Origin: Closterium sp. Naga37s-1
Lineage: Eukaryota > Streptophyta > Zygnematophyceae > Desmidiales > Closteriaceae
DNA: 64,000 nucleotides
Direction: 5' to 3'
NCBI GenBank assembly: GCA_947471745.1
Contig: CANJKZ010000435.1
Location: forward strand, 1-64,000
Shown here: piece by piece, positions 21,101-30,780 of the stretch
Position numbering within the stretch: the stretch's first letter is position 1
Layout of the letters: every line of letters begins with the position of its first letter
The notes under the pieces: generated by a model
Seen by the model: only the letters and a program-made list of their open reading frames with translations
What the model was told of the DNA's origin: nothing
The model's database searches: none
Program-made: the position numbers and the translations under genes

Positions 21101-22341
21101 GGTGGCGGCGGAGGAAGGCGCGCAGAAACTGCACCGTGTCCTGGGCTGGCACGGGGGGAACGGCGGGATGGGGATCGAGGAAGGGAGAGAGTGAGAAACG
21201 AGGAGGCAGTACAGAGGGACGGGCAAGAGGGGAAGGGGTAGAACGGGGACCGGAAGGAAGGGAGGGAAGAGCGGGAGAGGGGGAAGAGGGAGCGGGGAGG
21301 CGGGGGGGAAACCTGTTTGGTTGTCGCCCGTGGCGAGGTCGGAGGCCGCCAGCGAGTACGAGAAGCCCGCTCCCGCAGGCGAGTCCAGGAACAGCACGTT
21401 CGCCACTGCGCGCACACAGGGGGAGGGAGGGTAAGTGTGGAGATGTACGCACGTAACACGAGGAGCCAGCAGAATGGAGTGGCTTGTGACGAATGTCAGC
21501 GAAAGGCAAAGAGGGCGAAGTGGCCGGGCGGGGGGTTACGTTTGTTCCACGAGTACGGGTTGAACTGCAGCTGCCGTCCCGCGGGGCCCGCCACTCGCCT
21601 GCACACAGCCACGCCCCACTCACAGTCAGCGCGCTCGTCAAGCGACTCGGCGCACAAGGACGAACCGGCACATGCAAGTCACCAAGAGTGCGCCGGCAAC
21701 TCACCAGGGCCCGAGCAACTCACCAGGGCCCGAGCAACTCACCAGGGCCCGAGCTCCTGCAGGAGACCGTAGCCGATGGACGAGCACCCTGGACCTGCGG
21801 TGACACCACGGCACCACGCACACCCGACATGCGGTGAGGAACAGTCATCCCTCTCTACGCGCATCTCTACGCACCCTCCCTCACACTCCCAGCTGACCCA
21901 CGCGCATACAGGAAGCGCGATCCCACGACTATCTTTTCATCGGGCGCGATGCCGGATGCATATAGTCGAATGCGATGCCGGATGCATATAGTCGAATGCG
22001 AACATCTGCGCACCTCCGTTGAGCCACAGCACGAGCGGCTTGGTGAGAGGCGCCGCCACGGACTCCGTGAGCCAATAGAAGAGCCGCTTCCGCCCCGCCG
22101 GCCCCACCGGTATGTACCCCGCCCACTGCCCGAACGCCGGCGCTCCGCGCGGCTGCCCCGGCAGGCCGCGGATGGCGTCGGGCGCGAAGGCGGAGGCGGA
22201 GGGGATGCGGGGGGGGAGCAGCAGTAGCAGCAGGCACGGCGCGAGGGATAGCAGGGGGAGACGCGGACGGGAGGGGAACACGGTGCAGCGGGAGTGTGGG
22301 CGCATACTCGCAGCTGCGGTGCGGGCGGTGGGGATGTGCAT
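18112..22341 (-). CDS. Serine carboxypeptidase-like (SCPL, peptidase S10) protein, 11 exons, catalytic serine not found
   Basis: Exons: 22341-22014, 21794-21743, 21598-21540, 21405-21313, 21145-21062, 20885-20692, about 20497-20419, 19833-19359, 19052-18957, 18612-18504, 18270-18112; 575 residues. A secretory signal with a Leu-rich core ([12 protein letters not shown]) starts the protein. Family landmarks in order are [37 protein letters not shown] (oxyanion region), [62 protein letters not shown] (catalytic Asp region, about 487) and [15 protein letters not shown] (catalytic His about 544). The nucleophile motif GESYAG is missing: the only in-phase GT-AG join gives AGE|GHYIP. Intron 6 also ends in AA instead of AG at the best join. 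Exon 8 has a Ser/Thr/Pro- and Gly/Glu-rich insertion of roughly 100 residues. Secreted or vacuolar hydrolase or acyltransferase ancestry is clear; this copy may be inactive or a recent pseudogene. Confidence 0.85.
18829..18972 (-). repeat. Six-fold 24-bp repeat of the exon 9 end plus splice donor (SCPL)
   Basis: The exon 9 end (CTCTGGATCATGTC) with its GTGAGT donor is repeated at 24-bp spacing, giving six donors whose plus-strand cores begin near 18829, 18853, 18877, 18901, 18925 and 18949. The exon-proximal copy gives the correct phase into SGDTDS; using any later donor would place a TGA directly after the exon. Confidence 0.9.
19195..19315. repeat. GGGA-rich repeats in SCPL intron 8
   Basis: Tandem gggagggagggaggcagaga units of about 21 bp form a purine tract on the plus strand, so the SCPL transcript carries it as a long polypyrimidine stretch. 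Confidence 0.8.
20218..20400. repeat. 9-bp (cactgccaa) and 14-bp (ggcatgggacatga) repeats in SCPL intron 7
   Basis: Positions 20220-20330 hold about twelve 9-bp units. Positions 20358-20402 hold three 14-bp units, beginning about 17 bases into the intron from the exon 7 donor. Confidence 0.85.
21701..21757 (-). repeat. Three-fold 19-bp repeat of the exon 2 end plus donor (SCPL)
   Basis: The exon end CTCGGGCCCTG with its GTGAGT donor occurs three times at 19-bp spacing (tcacc on the plus strand at 21701, 21720 and 21739). The exon-proximal copy keeps the frame; the other two would shift it. Confidence 0.9.
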
Positions 22342-22470
22342 GGCTGGCAGCCGCGCGACAGCGAGCTCGAAGCCAGTCGCTTAGAGTCGTGCGAGCTCGA
22401 CGCCAGTCGCTTAGAGTCGTGCGAGCTCGACGACAGTCGCATAGAGTCGTGCGAGCCCGGAGAATCGAAT
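22342..22470 (-). promoter_or_regulatory. Upstream region of the SCPL gene with a 30-bp direct repeat
   Basis: Immediately upstream of the SCPL start codon, a 30-bp element (cagtcgc, tagagtcgtgcgagctcga) is repeated about three times between 22352 and 22460. Its position suggests promoter or 5' leader; regulatory function is not shown. Confidence 0.4.
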
Positions 22471-23049
22471 TCGCTTATTGTCTGGAGGATATTGACGACG
22501 GGCCCATTTCAAACGCGTGAAAAGCTGTCAATGGCCTGGAGGACGAGGGGCATGGGAGCGTAAATCTATTATACTGGCTGGAACTATTTGATGTAGGGCT
22601 CCTCCTACTTTCGTCGTTACTAGAAAGTTGCGTGGGTCGTCGTGTCGATTTGGTCGTAGAGATGAAAGTTGGGTCAGGGGGGTATGGAAGCACGAAGGTC
22701 AACTGCAAGTCTCGGCGCAGCGGAAATGCAATTCACCACAAGGCCATCCAAAGTGCATGCCACGCAGCGCGTCATGCCCATGTCGCTCAATTTCCAGCGG
22801 CTCTCCGTTTCGCTGCGGCAGGCTGGTTGGTACGAAATAACGCTTACCACACTGTAGCTTCCTGACTCAAAACCAATTTGTTGGTTGTACTTAGTATAAC
22901 TTTAAACCAATTTGGCAGGCCCTCATTCCAACTGGGCCCAGTCAGTGCCTGGAGAGCTTCACAGCTTTGACTGTAGGTTTGGAAAATCTTGAAACTTCTT
23001 TCAAGTGGCAAAACTTTCTCATCAACTCCAGGATCTATTTTGCAATTCC
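22471..23049. other. Spacer between the cpSRP54 stop codon and the SCPL promoter
   Basis: Non-repetitive DNA that must contain the cpSRP54 3' UTR (about 23049 downward) and distal SCPL promoter. I see no additional gene. The gap between the two minus-strand genes is about 700 bp, so they are likely separate transcription units. Confidence 0.45.
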
Positions 23050-26000
23050 CTAATTTCGACCACCGAATCCTTTTGCTCCGGCAGCCACTGCCGTGTTGTC
23101 CCCTAGCTGTTGTGAGAAGCCAGTTCGGCTCTTCTTCCGCTTCGCCTTGCCGGAACTGGCCTGCATGGAGGTAACGCCCCAAACAAAGAAAAACCACCAA
23201 ACGGTGATGAGAACCTCCAGGCAGATGGCCGTGGCCATGCCATGCAGCAACTAGCATCTTGGCGAGGGGACGCACCTTCTTGGCGCCGGATGTGTCGAGG
23301 CCGGGAATGGCGGGCATGGCCTTGCCAGACACCATGTCGGCCACGGCCTTCATGCGCACTCGCATCTGGAACAGCTGCGAGATCAGTGCGCTCACCTGCA
23401 CACCGACAACTCACACACCAATCAATCATGGCAAACCACACTCCGAGATGACAGTAACAAAGTGCACGGACCAAGGGCAAATAAAGAAGCTGTTCATTGC
23501 TCCTGCTTCACCTGCCCACCTGCTCCTGCTTCACCTGCCCACCTGCTCCTGCTTCACCTGCCCACCTGCTCCTGGCTTCTGCCTGATCCTTTGGCGATTC
23601 GGCGACGGCGCGACGGGCTCTTGGCAAGCAGCTCCGGGTCCGCACGCTCCTCTGATGCGGTGCCGTGCGGTGCGCGGGGGAGCGGCGAGGGGCATGGGGG
23701 GGAGTGCATGCGCAAGGATAATGAGTATTAGGAAAGTGAAAGGAGGCAGCACAGCTCGAGCACGCTGCAACACGCTGGGGACACATGTGGTCAGCATGAG
23801 ATGAATGCAAGCACCGGTGCAGGCACGAGGTTAAAGGAGGATGATGGAGGGTGGAGGAGGGTGGAGGAGCGTGGAGGGGGGTGGAGGGGGGTGGAGGGGC
23901 ACTGACGGTTGGTCATGGAGGCGATCATGGACTCCATGACTTTGAGGCTCTTCTCTGCCTCGCGCACCTGCTGCGGTGTCAGCTGTCAGCGCACACGGGG
24001 TAGGGCGTTGCGTGGGCACACAGCAGTGAGGGAGGGTGGCAGAGGCAAGGCAGGCGATGAGGAAGCTGCGGGCTGTACCATGAGGCCAAGTGAGGGGACA
24101 ACGGAACACCAGTTACTGTGGTGTGGCACGTGGGGCGAGTTAAGAAGATGGAAGAGCATACAGCAGAGGTGTTTCATTGAGGATGCAAGGCAGGTGAAGG
24201 GTGGGGGGCGGGCGGTGCGGGGCGGGGCGGGGAGACCTTGTTCATGCCGGGGATGAGTTTGAGCATGCCGCCCATGGACCCCATGCGCGCCATCATGCGC
24301 GTCTGCTTGAGCATGTCGTTGAAGTCAAACTTGGCCTCCATGATGCGCTTCCTCACCTCCGCCTCGTCCTCCTTGTCCATCTGCCATGCCATGCCATGCA
24401 TCAGCCATGCCACACGCCATGCCACACGCCATGCCACACGCCATGCCACACGCCATGCCACACGCCATGCCACACGCCATGCCACACGCCATGCCACACG
24501 CCATGCCACACGCCATGCATCAGCCATGCCACACGCCATGCCACACGCCATGCCACACGCCATGCATCAGCCATGCCACACGCCATGCCACACGCCATGC
24601 CACACGCCATGCATCAGCCATGCCACACGCCATGCCACACGCCATGCCACACGCCATGCATCAGCCATGCCACACGCCATGCCACACGCCATGCATCAGC
24701 CATGCCACACGCCATGCCACACGCCATGCATCAACCATGCCACACGCCATGCCACACGCCATGCATCAGCCATGCCACACGCCATGCCACACGCCATGCA
24801 TCAGCCATGCCACACGCCATGCCACACGCCATGCCACACGCCATGCCACACGCCATGCATCAGCCATGCCACACGCCATGCCACACGCCATGCCACACGC
24901 CATGCATCAGCCATGCCACACGCCATGCCACACGCCATGCCACACGCCATGCATCAGCCATGCCACACGCCATGCCACACGCCATGCATCAGCCATGCCA
25001 CACGCCATGCCACACGCCATGCATCAGCCATGCCACACGCCATGCCACACGCCATGCATCAGCCATGCCACACGCCATGCCACACGCCATGCATCAGCCA
25101 TGCCACACGCCATGCCACACGCCATGCATCAGCCATGCCACACGCCATGCCACACGCCATGCATCAGCCATGCCACACGCCATGCCACACGCCATGCATC
25201 AGCCATGCCACACGCCATGCCACACGCCATGCATCAGCCATGCCACACGCCATGCCACACGCCATGCATCAGCCATGCCACACGCCATGCCACACGCCAT
25301 GCATCAGCCATGCCACACGCCATGCCACACGCCATGCATCAGCCATGCCACACGCCATGCCACACGCCATGCATCAGCCATGCCACACGCCATGCCACAC
25401 GCCATGCATCAGCCATGCCACACGCCATGCCACACGCCATGCATCAGCCATGCCACACGCCATGCCACACGCCATGCATCAGCCATGCCACACGCCATGC
25501 CACACGCCATGCATCAGCCATGCCACACGCCATGCCACACGCCATGCATCAGCCATGCCACACGCCATGCCACACGCCATGCATCAGCCATGCCACACGC
25601 CATGCCACACGCCATGCATCAGCCATGCCACACGCCATGCCACACGCCATGCATCAGCCATGCCACACGCCATGCCACACGCCATGCATCAGCCATGCCA
25701 CACGCCATGCCACACGCCATGCATCAGCCATGCCACACGCCATGCCACACGCCATGCATCAGCCATGCCACACGCCATGCCACACGCCATGCATCAGCCA
25801 TGCCACACGCCATGCCACACGCCATGCATCAGCCATGCCACACGCCATGCCACACGCCATGCATCAGCCATGCCACACGCCATGCCACACGCCATGCATC
25901 AGCCATGCCACACGCCATGCCACACGCCATGCATCAGCCATGCCACACGCCATGCCACACGCCATGCATCAGCCATGCCACACGCCATGCCACACGCCAT

Positions 26001-27313
26001 GCATCAGCCATGCCACACGCCATGCCACACGCCATGCATCAGCCATGCCACACGCCATGCCACACGCCATGCATCAGCCATGCCACACGCCATGCCACAC
26101 GCCATGCATCAGCCATGCCACACGCCATGCCACACGCCATGCATCAGCCATGCCACACGCCATGCCACACGCCATGCATCAGCCATGCCACACGCCATGC
26201 CACACGCCATGCATCAGCCATGCCACACGCCATGCCACACGCCATGCATCAGCCATGCCACACGCCATGCCACACGCCATGCCACACGCCATGCCACACG
26301 CCATGCCACACGCCATGCCACACGCCATGCCACACGCCATGCCACACGCCATGCCACACGCCATGCCACACGCCATGCCACACGCCATGCCACACGCCAT
26401 GCCACACGCCATGCCACACGCCATGCCACACGCCATGCACACACGCCATGCCACACGCCATGCCACACGCCATGCCACACGCCATGCCACACGCCATGCC
26501 ACACGCCATGCCACACGCCATGCCACACGCCATGCCACACGCCATGCCACACGCCATGCCACACGCCATGCCACACGCCATGCCACACGCCATGCCACAC
26601 GCCATGCCACACGCCATGCCACACGCCATGCCACACGCCATGCCACACGCCATGCCACACGCCATGCCACACGCCATGCCACACGCCATGCCACACGCCA
26701 TGCCACACGCCATGCCACACGCCATGCCACACGCCATGCCACACGCCATGCCACACGCCATGCCACACGCCATGCCACACGCCATGCCACACGCCATGCC
26801 ATGCACCATGCCATGCGCCATGTGCCACATGCCACACGCCACGTGTCACGCCATGCGCCACATGCCACACGCCACGTGTCACGCCATCCGCCACATGACA
26901 TGCCATGCGCCATGTGCCATGCGACACATGTCGCTTGCCATGCACCATGTGCCATGTGCCATGCGCCATGCAGCATGTACCAAATGTCATGTGCCCTACG
27001 CCATGCCCCATGTGCCATGTGACATGCGGCATGTGCCATTAGCCATGCATTACGTGCCAGCCAGATTCCATGTGCCATGTGCCATCAGCCATGTGCCATG
27101 TGCGAGAAATGCACCAACACATTTAGTGTGGGCTTCCAACATATTAACCACAGCACACAACACAACCACCATCCACTCACAACCCACACCCCTTCCTGTC
27201 GCCTGCCCCACTGCCCACTGCCCACTGCCCACCGCCTACTGCCTCACTGCCCACTGCCCCGCAGAAGCATGTGTGAGCAGGGCGCACTGACCAGCTCCTG
27301 CGCCTTCTCAACG

Positions 27314-27345
<32 letters not shown>

Positions 27346-30304
27346 GCTGGCCATGCGGTCCGGGTAGAACGGCTCCAGTGCGCTCATCGTCTCGCCCTCC
27401 CCCACAAACTTGATCGGCCGCCCCGACACCTGCCCACGCGCACGCCACGCACGCACACACACGGAGAGCAGGCAGGTGGTGGGTGGGGAGGGTGTGATTG
27501 GCGCGGGAGTGAGAGGGAGGCCCAAGACATCAAGAAGCACATGGGAAGGAGAGAGGTGGTGCAGGAGAGTAAATCAGGTGGCAGGTAGTCACAATGAGGT
27601 GACCCGCATCCGTGCTCGACCCGCTACCTCCACCGCGCACAGCCTCTCGCTCAAGTCAGTGGGGTGCAGCCCGGGTGGGTGGGTGAGTGAGAGTGAGACT
27701 GACCTCCTTGACGCTGAGAGCAGCGCCGCCACGTGAGTCGCCGTCCACCTTGGTGAGGATGGCGCCTGTGATGCTCACCTCCGCGTTGAACGCCGCCACC
27801 AGACCTGCAGCGCCACGGGGGGGCATGCAGCACGGCGCAGCGACAGGGGAGAGGGGCAGGCAGGGGTGAGGCATGGAAGGCAGCAGGGACAGCTGTGATG
27901 CATTTGACGCTGGTTCAGGGTTGCGTCACTCGTCAACACCATCCAATTTCACGCTCGACGCTTGACGCAGCATCCTGACTCACTAGCAGCCTTGTGACTC
28001 ACTAGCAGCCTGGTGACTCACTGGCAGCCTCCCTACTCACTGGCAGCCTCCTGGCCCGTCATGGCATCGACAACGAGCAGCACCTCCGTGGGGTTCACCG
28101 CTGCCTTGATGCCCCTCAGCTCCTCCATCATGCTGCGGTCTATCTGCACCCACCACCACCGCACAGCACAGCACAAAACACCAGGACCACGCACACCACA
28201 CCATCCACACAGCAGCAGAATCAGCAGCAGCAGCAGCGGCGGCGGCAGCCACACAGTGCGGTATGCAGTGAGGCACGATGCAGGGAGGCACGATGCAGGG
28301 AGGCACGATGCAGTGAGGCACGATGCAGGGAGGCACGATGCAGGGAGGAACGCTCACCTGCAGGCGACCAGCTGTGTCGACAATGACGACATCCACGCCC
28401 GCCTTCTTGGCGGCCGCCACGCCCTGCCGTGCGATGTCCACTGGCCGCGCGTCCGTGCCCTCCGCGTACACCGGCACGCCCACCTGCCACCGCGCCCCCC
28501 CCACACGCATGCACGCAGGTGGCATGTGGGAGCGTTGAGTTGCGAGGGAGAAGGGCAGCACGAGGTGCAGCGGGGAGAAGGGCAGCACGAGGTGCAGCGG
28601 GGAGAAGGGCAGCACGAGGTGCAGCGGGGAGAAGGGCAGCACGAGGTGCAGCGGGGAGAAGGGCAGCACGAGGTGCAGCGGGGAGAAGGGCAGCGCGAGG
28701 TGCAGCGGGGAGAAGGGCAATTTGGTCAAGGGGCCAGCGATTGCCCTTCACCACCCCACCCACCCACCCAGCGTCTGCAGCTGCTCACCTGCGCGCCCAG
28801 CGTCTGCAGCTGCTCACCTGCGCGCCCAGCGTCTGCAGCTGCTCACCTGCGCGCCCAGCGTCTGCAGCTGCTCGATGGCGGCGGGGCGGTACACGTCCGT
28901 GGCCACCAGCATGCTCGCCTTGCCCTGCGCGCTCCCCACCGCCAGGGGGCGCGGCGGGGAAGGGGGGGAGAGGGGTAGTGGGGCGGGACATGGTGGAGTA
29001 AGTCCATGCAGCGAGGCACAAGCGCGCATGAGCGCATGCACGCACGGGTGCACACTGGGAGCACACGAGCACATGAGCACATCAGCACACGAGCATACGA
29101 GCACATGAGGCAGGCCAACTGCACCTTTCATTTCGCTGCAGCGGCACATACAAGCCCCGTCTCACTCCCTTTGCGTCGCTTCTCCATGCCCCTGCGCGCG
29201 GCCTCCCCCATCCTCCCCTTCCCCCTTCGCGCACCTTCTTCTTGAGGAAGAGAGCGAGCTTGCCGCACGCGGTGGTCTTGCCGACGCCCTGCAGCCCCGC
29301 CATGAGCACCACGGTGGGGCCCTTGCCCTCGGGCGCGTACGCGATCTCCGCCACGTTGCCGCCCATGAGCGCGACGAGCTGGTCGTTCACCACCTTGACG
29401 AGCTGCTGGTCCGGCCGCACGCCGCGGATCACGTCCACGCCCACCGCCCTCTCCGTCACCTCGCGCACAAACCGCCGCACCACCGGCAGACTCACCTGCA
29501 GCACCAGGAACGGCGTGCGGTTCACGGGGGAATTGCGAAAGGGAGACGATGGGGGGGAAGAGTGCATGGGGATGCGCGTCGGTTCTGCGGTGGCGCCCTG
29601 GCGTGCGCGCAATGTGTGGCGCCATGGCGTGCGCATATCAATCTATCAGCGCAACTCACATCGGCCTCGAGCAGCGCAACTCACATCGGCCTCCAGCAGC
29701 GCAACTCACATCGGCCTCGAGCAGCGCGCGCCGAATGTCTCGCATCGGCTCCTTGATGTTGTCGCGCGTCAGCTTGTCTGCGATCGTGGCGGGAGAAGGG
29801 AGGAGGAGGAGGGGGGAAGGGGGGGCGGCTGGACCAGCGGCTAGCGCGCAGGAAAGGAGGGAACGCACGGCGAATTGATTAAAACACGTGCATGAACGTG
29901 TCACTGGGAATAGGAGAAGCAGGTCAGCGTGCTCCGGACACGCGTTCCGATGGCGCACCTTGCGCGCGCAGCTTGGTCCACGCCTGCTCCAGGCTCGAGC
30001 TCAGCTGGTCGAACACCGCCGCGCGCACCACCACCCGCCCCGACGGCCCTGCACGCCGTGCCGCGCGCCGCGCGATGCTCCCCACTGTGCAGCCCAGGAG
30101 GCCCGACGACTCCGCGAACGCGGTGGACGTGCTGGTGGCGAACAGCGACGATCGCAGAGGCGGTTGGGCGACTGCTCTTAGAGTCGCACGTGAGGTTGCT
30201 GCGACGGATGCGAGGTGTGCATGTGATGTGAGCGACGATGCGAGCTGCTGCGAGGGAAGCGCCGCGGCCATGGTGGGATGAGGGGCGGCACGGAGGCTCG
30301 TCAT
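23050..30304 (-). CDS. cpSRP54: Chloroplast signal recognition particle 54 kDa GTPase (cpSRP54), 13 exons
   Basis: Exons: 30304-29959, 29777-29710, 29495-29235, 28924-28847, 28483-28358, 28143-28041, 27804-27704, 27429-27292, 24380-24237, 23982-23907, 23651-23566, 23395-23276, 23160-23050; 585 residues. A Ser/Ala/Arg-rich presequence is followed by [20 protein letters not shown] (N domain). The GTPase domain shows G1 GLQGVGKTT (205-213), GDVYRP-type [11 protein letters not shown]3 DTAGRLQ (287-293), G4 TKVDGD (345-350) and [12 protein letters not shown]. The Met-rich M domain (about 408-549) includes [13 protein letters not shown] and a [19 protein letters not shown] run. The tail has AKRKKSR (555-561) and ends in AKGFGGRN, matching the position of the cpSRP43-binding ARRKR motif and the GFGSGN-like end of land-plant cpSRP54. 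Known role: with cpSRP43 and FtsY it delivers light-harvesting proteins to thylakoids. An ATG at 30271 is an alternative start. Confidence 0.96.
23514..23580 (-). repeat. Three-fold 23-bp repeat of the exon 11 end plus donor (cpSRP54)
   Basis: The exon end AGGAGCAG with its GTGGGC donor is repeated at 23-bp spacing (plus-strand gcccac at 23514, 23537 and 23560). Each unit also holds a second potential donor (CAG|GTGAAG). Confidence 0.85.
24384..27110. repeat. 12-bp satellite with a 35-bp higher-order unit inside cpSRP54 intron 8
   Basis: The monomer is 12 bp (ccatgccacacg). From about 24660 to 26247 it forms a 35-bp higher-order unit of 12 + 12 + 11 bp, the last monomer being ccatgcatcag. 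From 24987 to 26247 there are 36 consecutive spacings of exactly 35 bp with no variant that I can see. Positions 26250-26800 are plain 12-bp monomers, and 26800-27110 are degenerate ccatgtgcc-type DNA. The array starts within a few bases of the intron 8 acceptor at 24381. Confidence 0.95.
27978..28052 (-). repeat. Four-fold 19-bp repeat of the exon 6 end plus donor (cpSRP54)
   Basis: The exon end GAGGCTGCCA with its GTGAGT donor recurs at 19-bp spacing (plus-strand actcact at 27978, 27997, 28016 and 28035). The exon-proximal copy splices in phase to give QEAASLVAAFN. Confidence 0.9.
28255..28350. repeat. 14-bp repeat next to the exon 5 donor (cpSRP54)
   Basis: About six copies of a 14-bp unit (aggcacgatgcagg), starting roughly ten bases into the intron from the donor at 28357. 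Confidence 0.85.
28553..28720. repeat. 26-bp minisatellite in cpSRP54 intron 4
   Basis: Six near-perfect copies of a 26-bp unit (ggagaagggcagcacgaggt plus gcagcg). Confidence 0.9.
28765..28870 (-). repeat. 29-bp repeat of the exon 4 end plus donor (cpSRP54)
   Basis: The exon end encoding EQLQTLGAQ and its GTGAGC donor are repeated at 29-bp spacing, giving three donors (plus-strand ctcac at 28784, 28813 and 28842) and a fourth partial copy of the exon sequence. Only the exon-proximal donor matches the family sequence. Confidence 0.92.
29654..29728 (-). repeat. Three-fold 25-bp repeat of the exon 2 end plus donor (cpSRP54)
   Basis: The exon end GCGCTGCTCGAGGCCGAT (ALLEAD) with GTGAGT recurs at 25-bp spacing (plus-strand actcac at 29654, 29679 and 29704). 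Confidence 0.92.
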
Positions 30305-30780
30305 CCTTACTCCCGTGACGCGTGTTGGGTGGAAAGTGACGGGCGACGCGACGAACTACTATCCTGCTGTGGACGAAAATCCTCGAGTTGAAGGTATTGG
30401 AGGGCGAGAGGGAGGGTGACGATGAAGGAAGGATATCATCAACTGCCTATTTGACAAAAAGCAAAACTCCACGTGGCTGCTCGCTGCTGGAACCTCCTTT
30501 ATAAATCAGTAGCAGTTTCAATGCTTCTGCTGTACTCAAGATTCTTCTTATAGTTTTTATGAGTGAGATTGAGCAAAGATTGCACAATTAAAGCAATTGC
30601 ATACAATAGTGAAGGCATGAACGGATTGTTAAACAGCGAAAAAGGATGGTAACAGTAACAAATGATCGCAAGATTTCGCTCATCGGAAAAGAGCAGAATA
30701 ACAACAGCGGAAGAGCGCGTACGTGAGAGTGCAAAGACAAAGGGGACTTATCAAAGGGGTGGGGAAGACGCACTTGTGCA
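30305..30780 (-). promoter_or_regulatory. Upstream region of cpSRP54 with a G-box-like CACGTG and a TATA-like site
   Basis: On the minus strand a TATAAA reads through 30503-30498 and a CACGTG core lies at 30470-30475, about 170 bp before the ATG. G-boxes are common in light-responsive plant promoters. Here the G-box would lie downstream of the TATA-like site, so the arrangement is not textbook and the call is tentative. The region is non-repetitive and bounded by the 180-bp satellite. Confidence 0.3.

Noticed and set aside
21050-21145. Exon 5 of SCPL ending at GGTTTGCAG|GTGAGG
   Set aside because: A good donor, but it breaks the phase with GHYIP; the GAAG|GTTTGC donor eight bases earlier restores it.
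24201-27290. Plus-strand frame of 1029 residues ([10 protein letters not shown] / [10 protein letters not shown])
   Set aside because: Translation of the 12/35-bp intronic satellite of cpSRP54 on the opposite strand.
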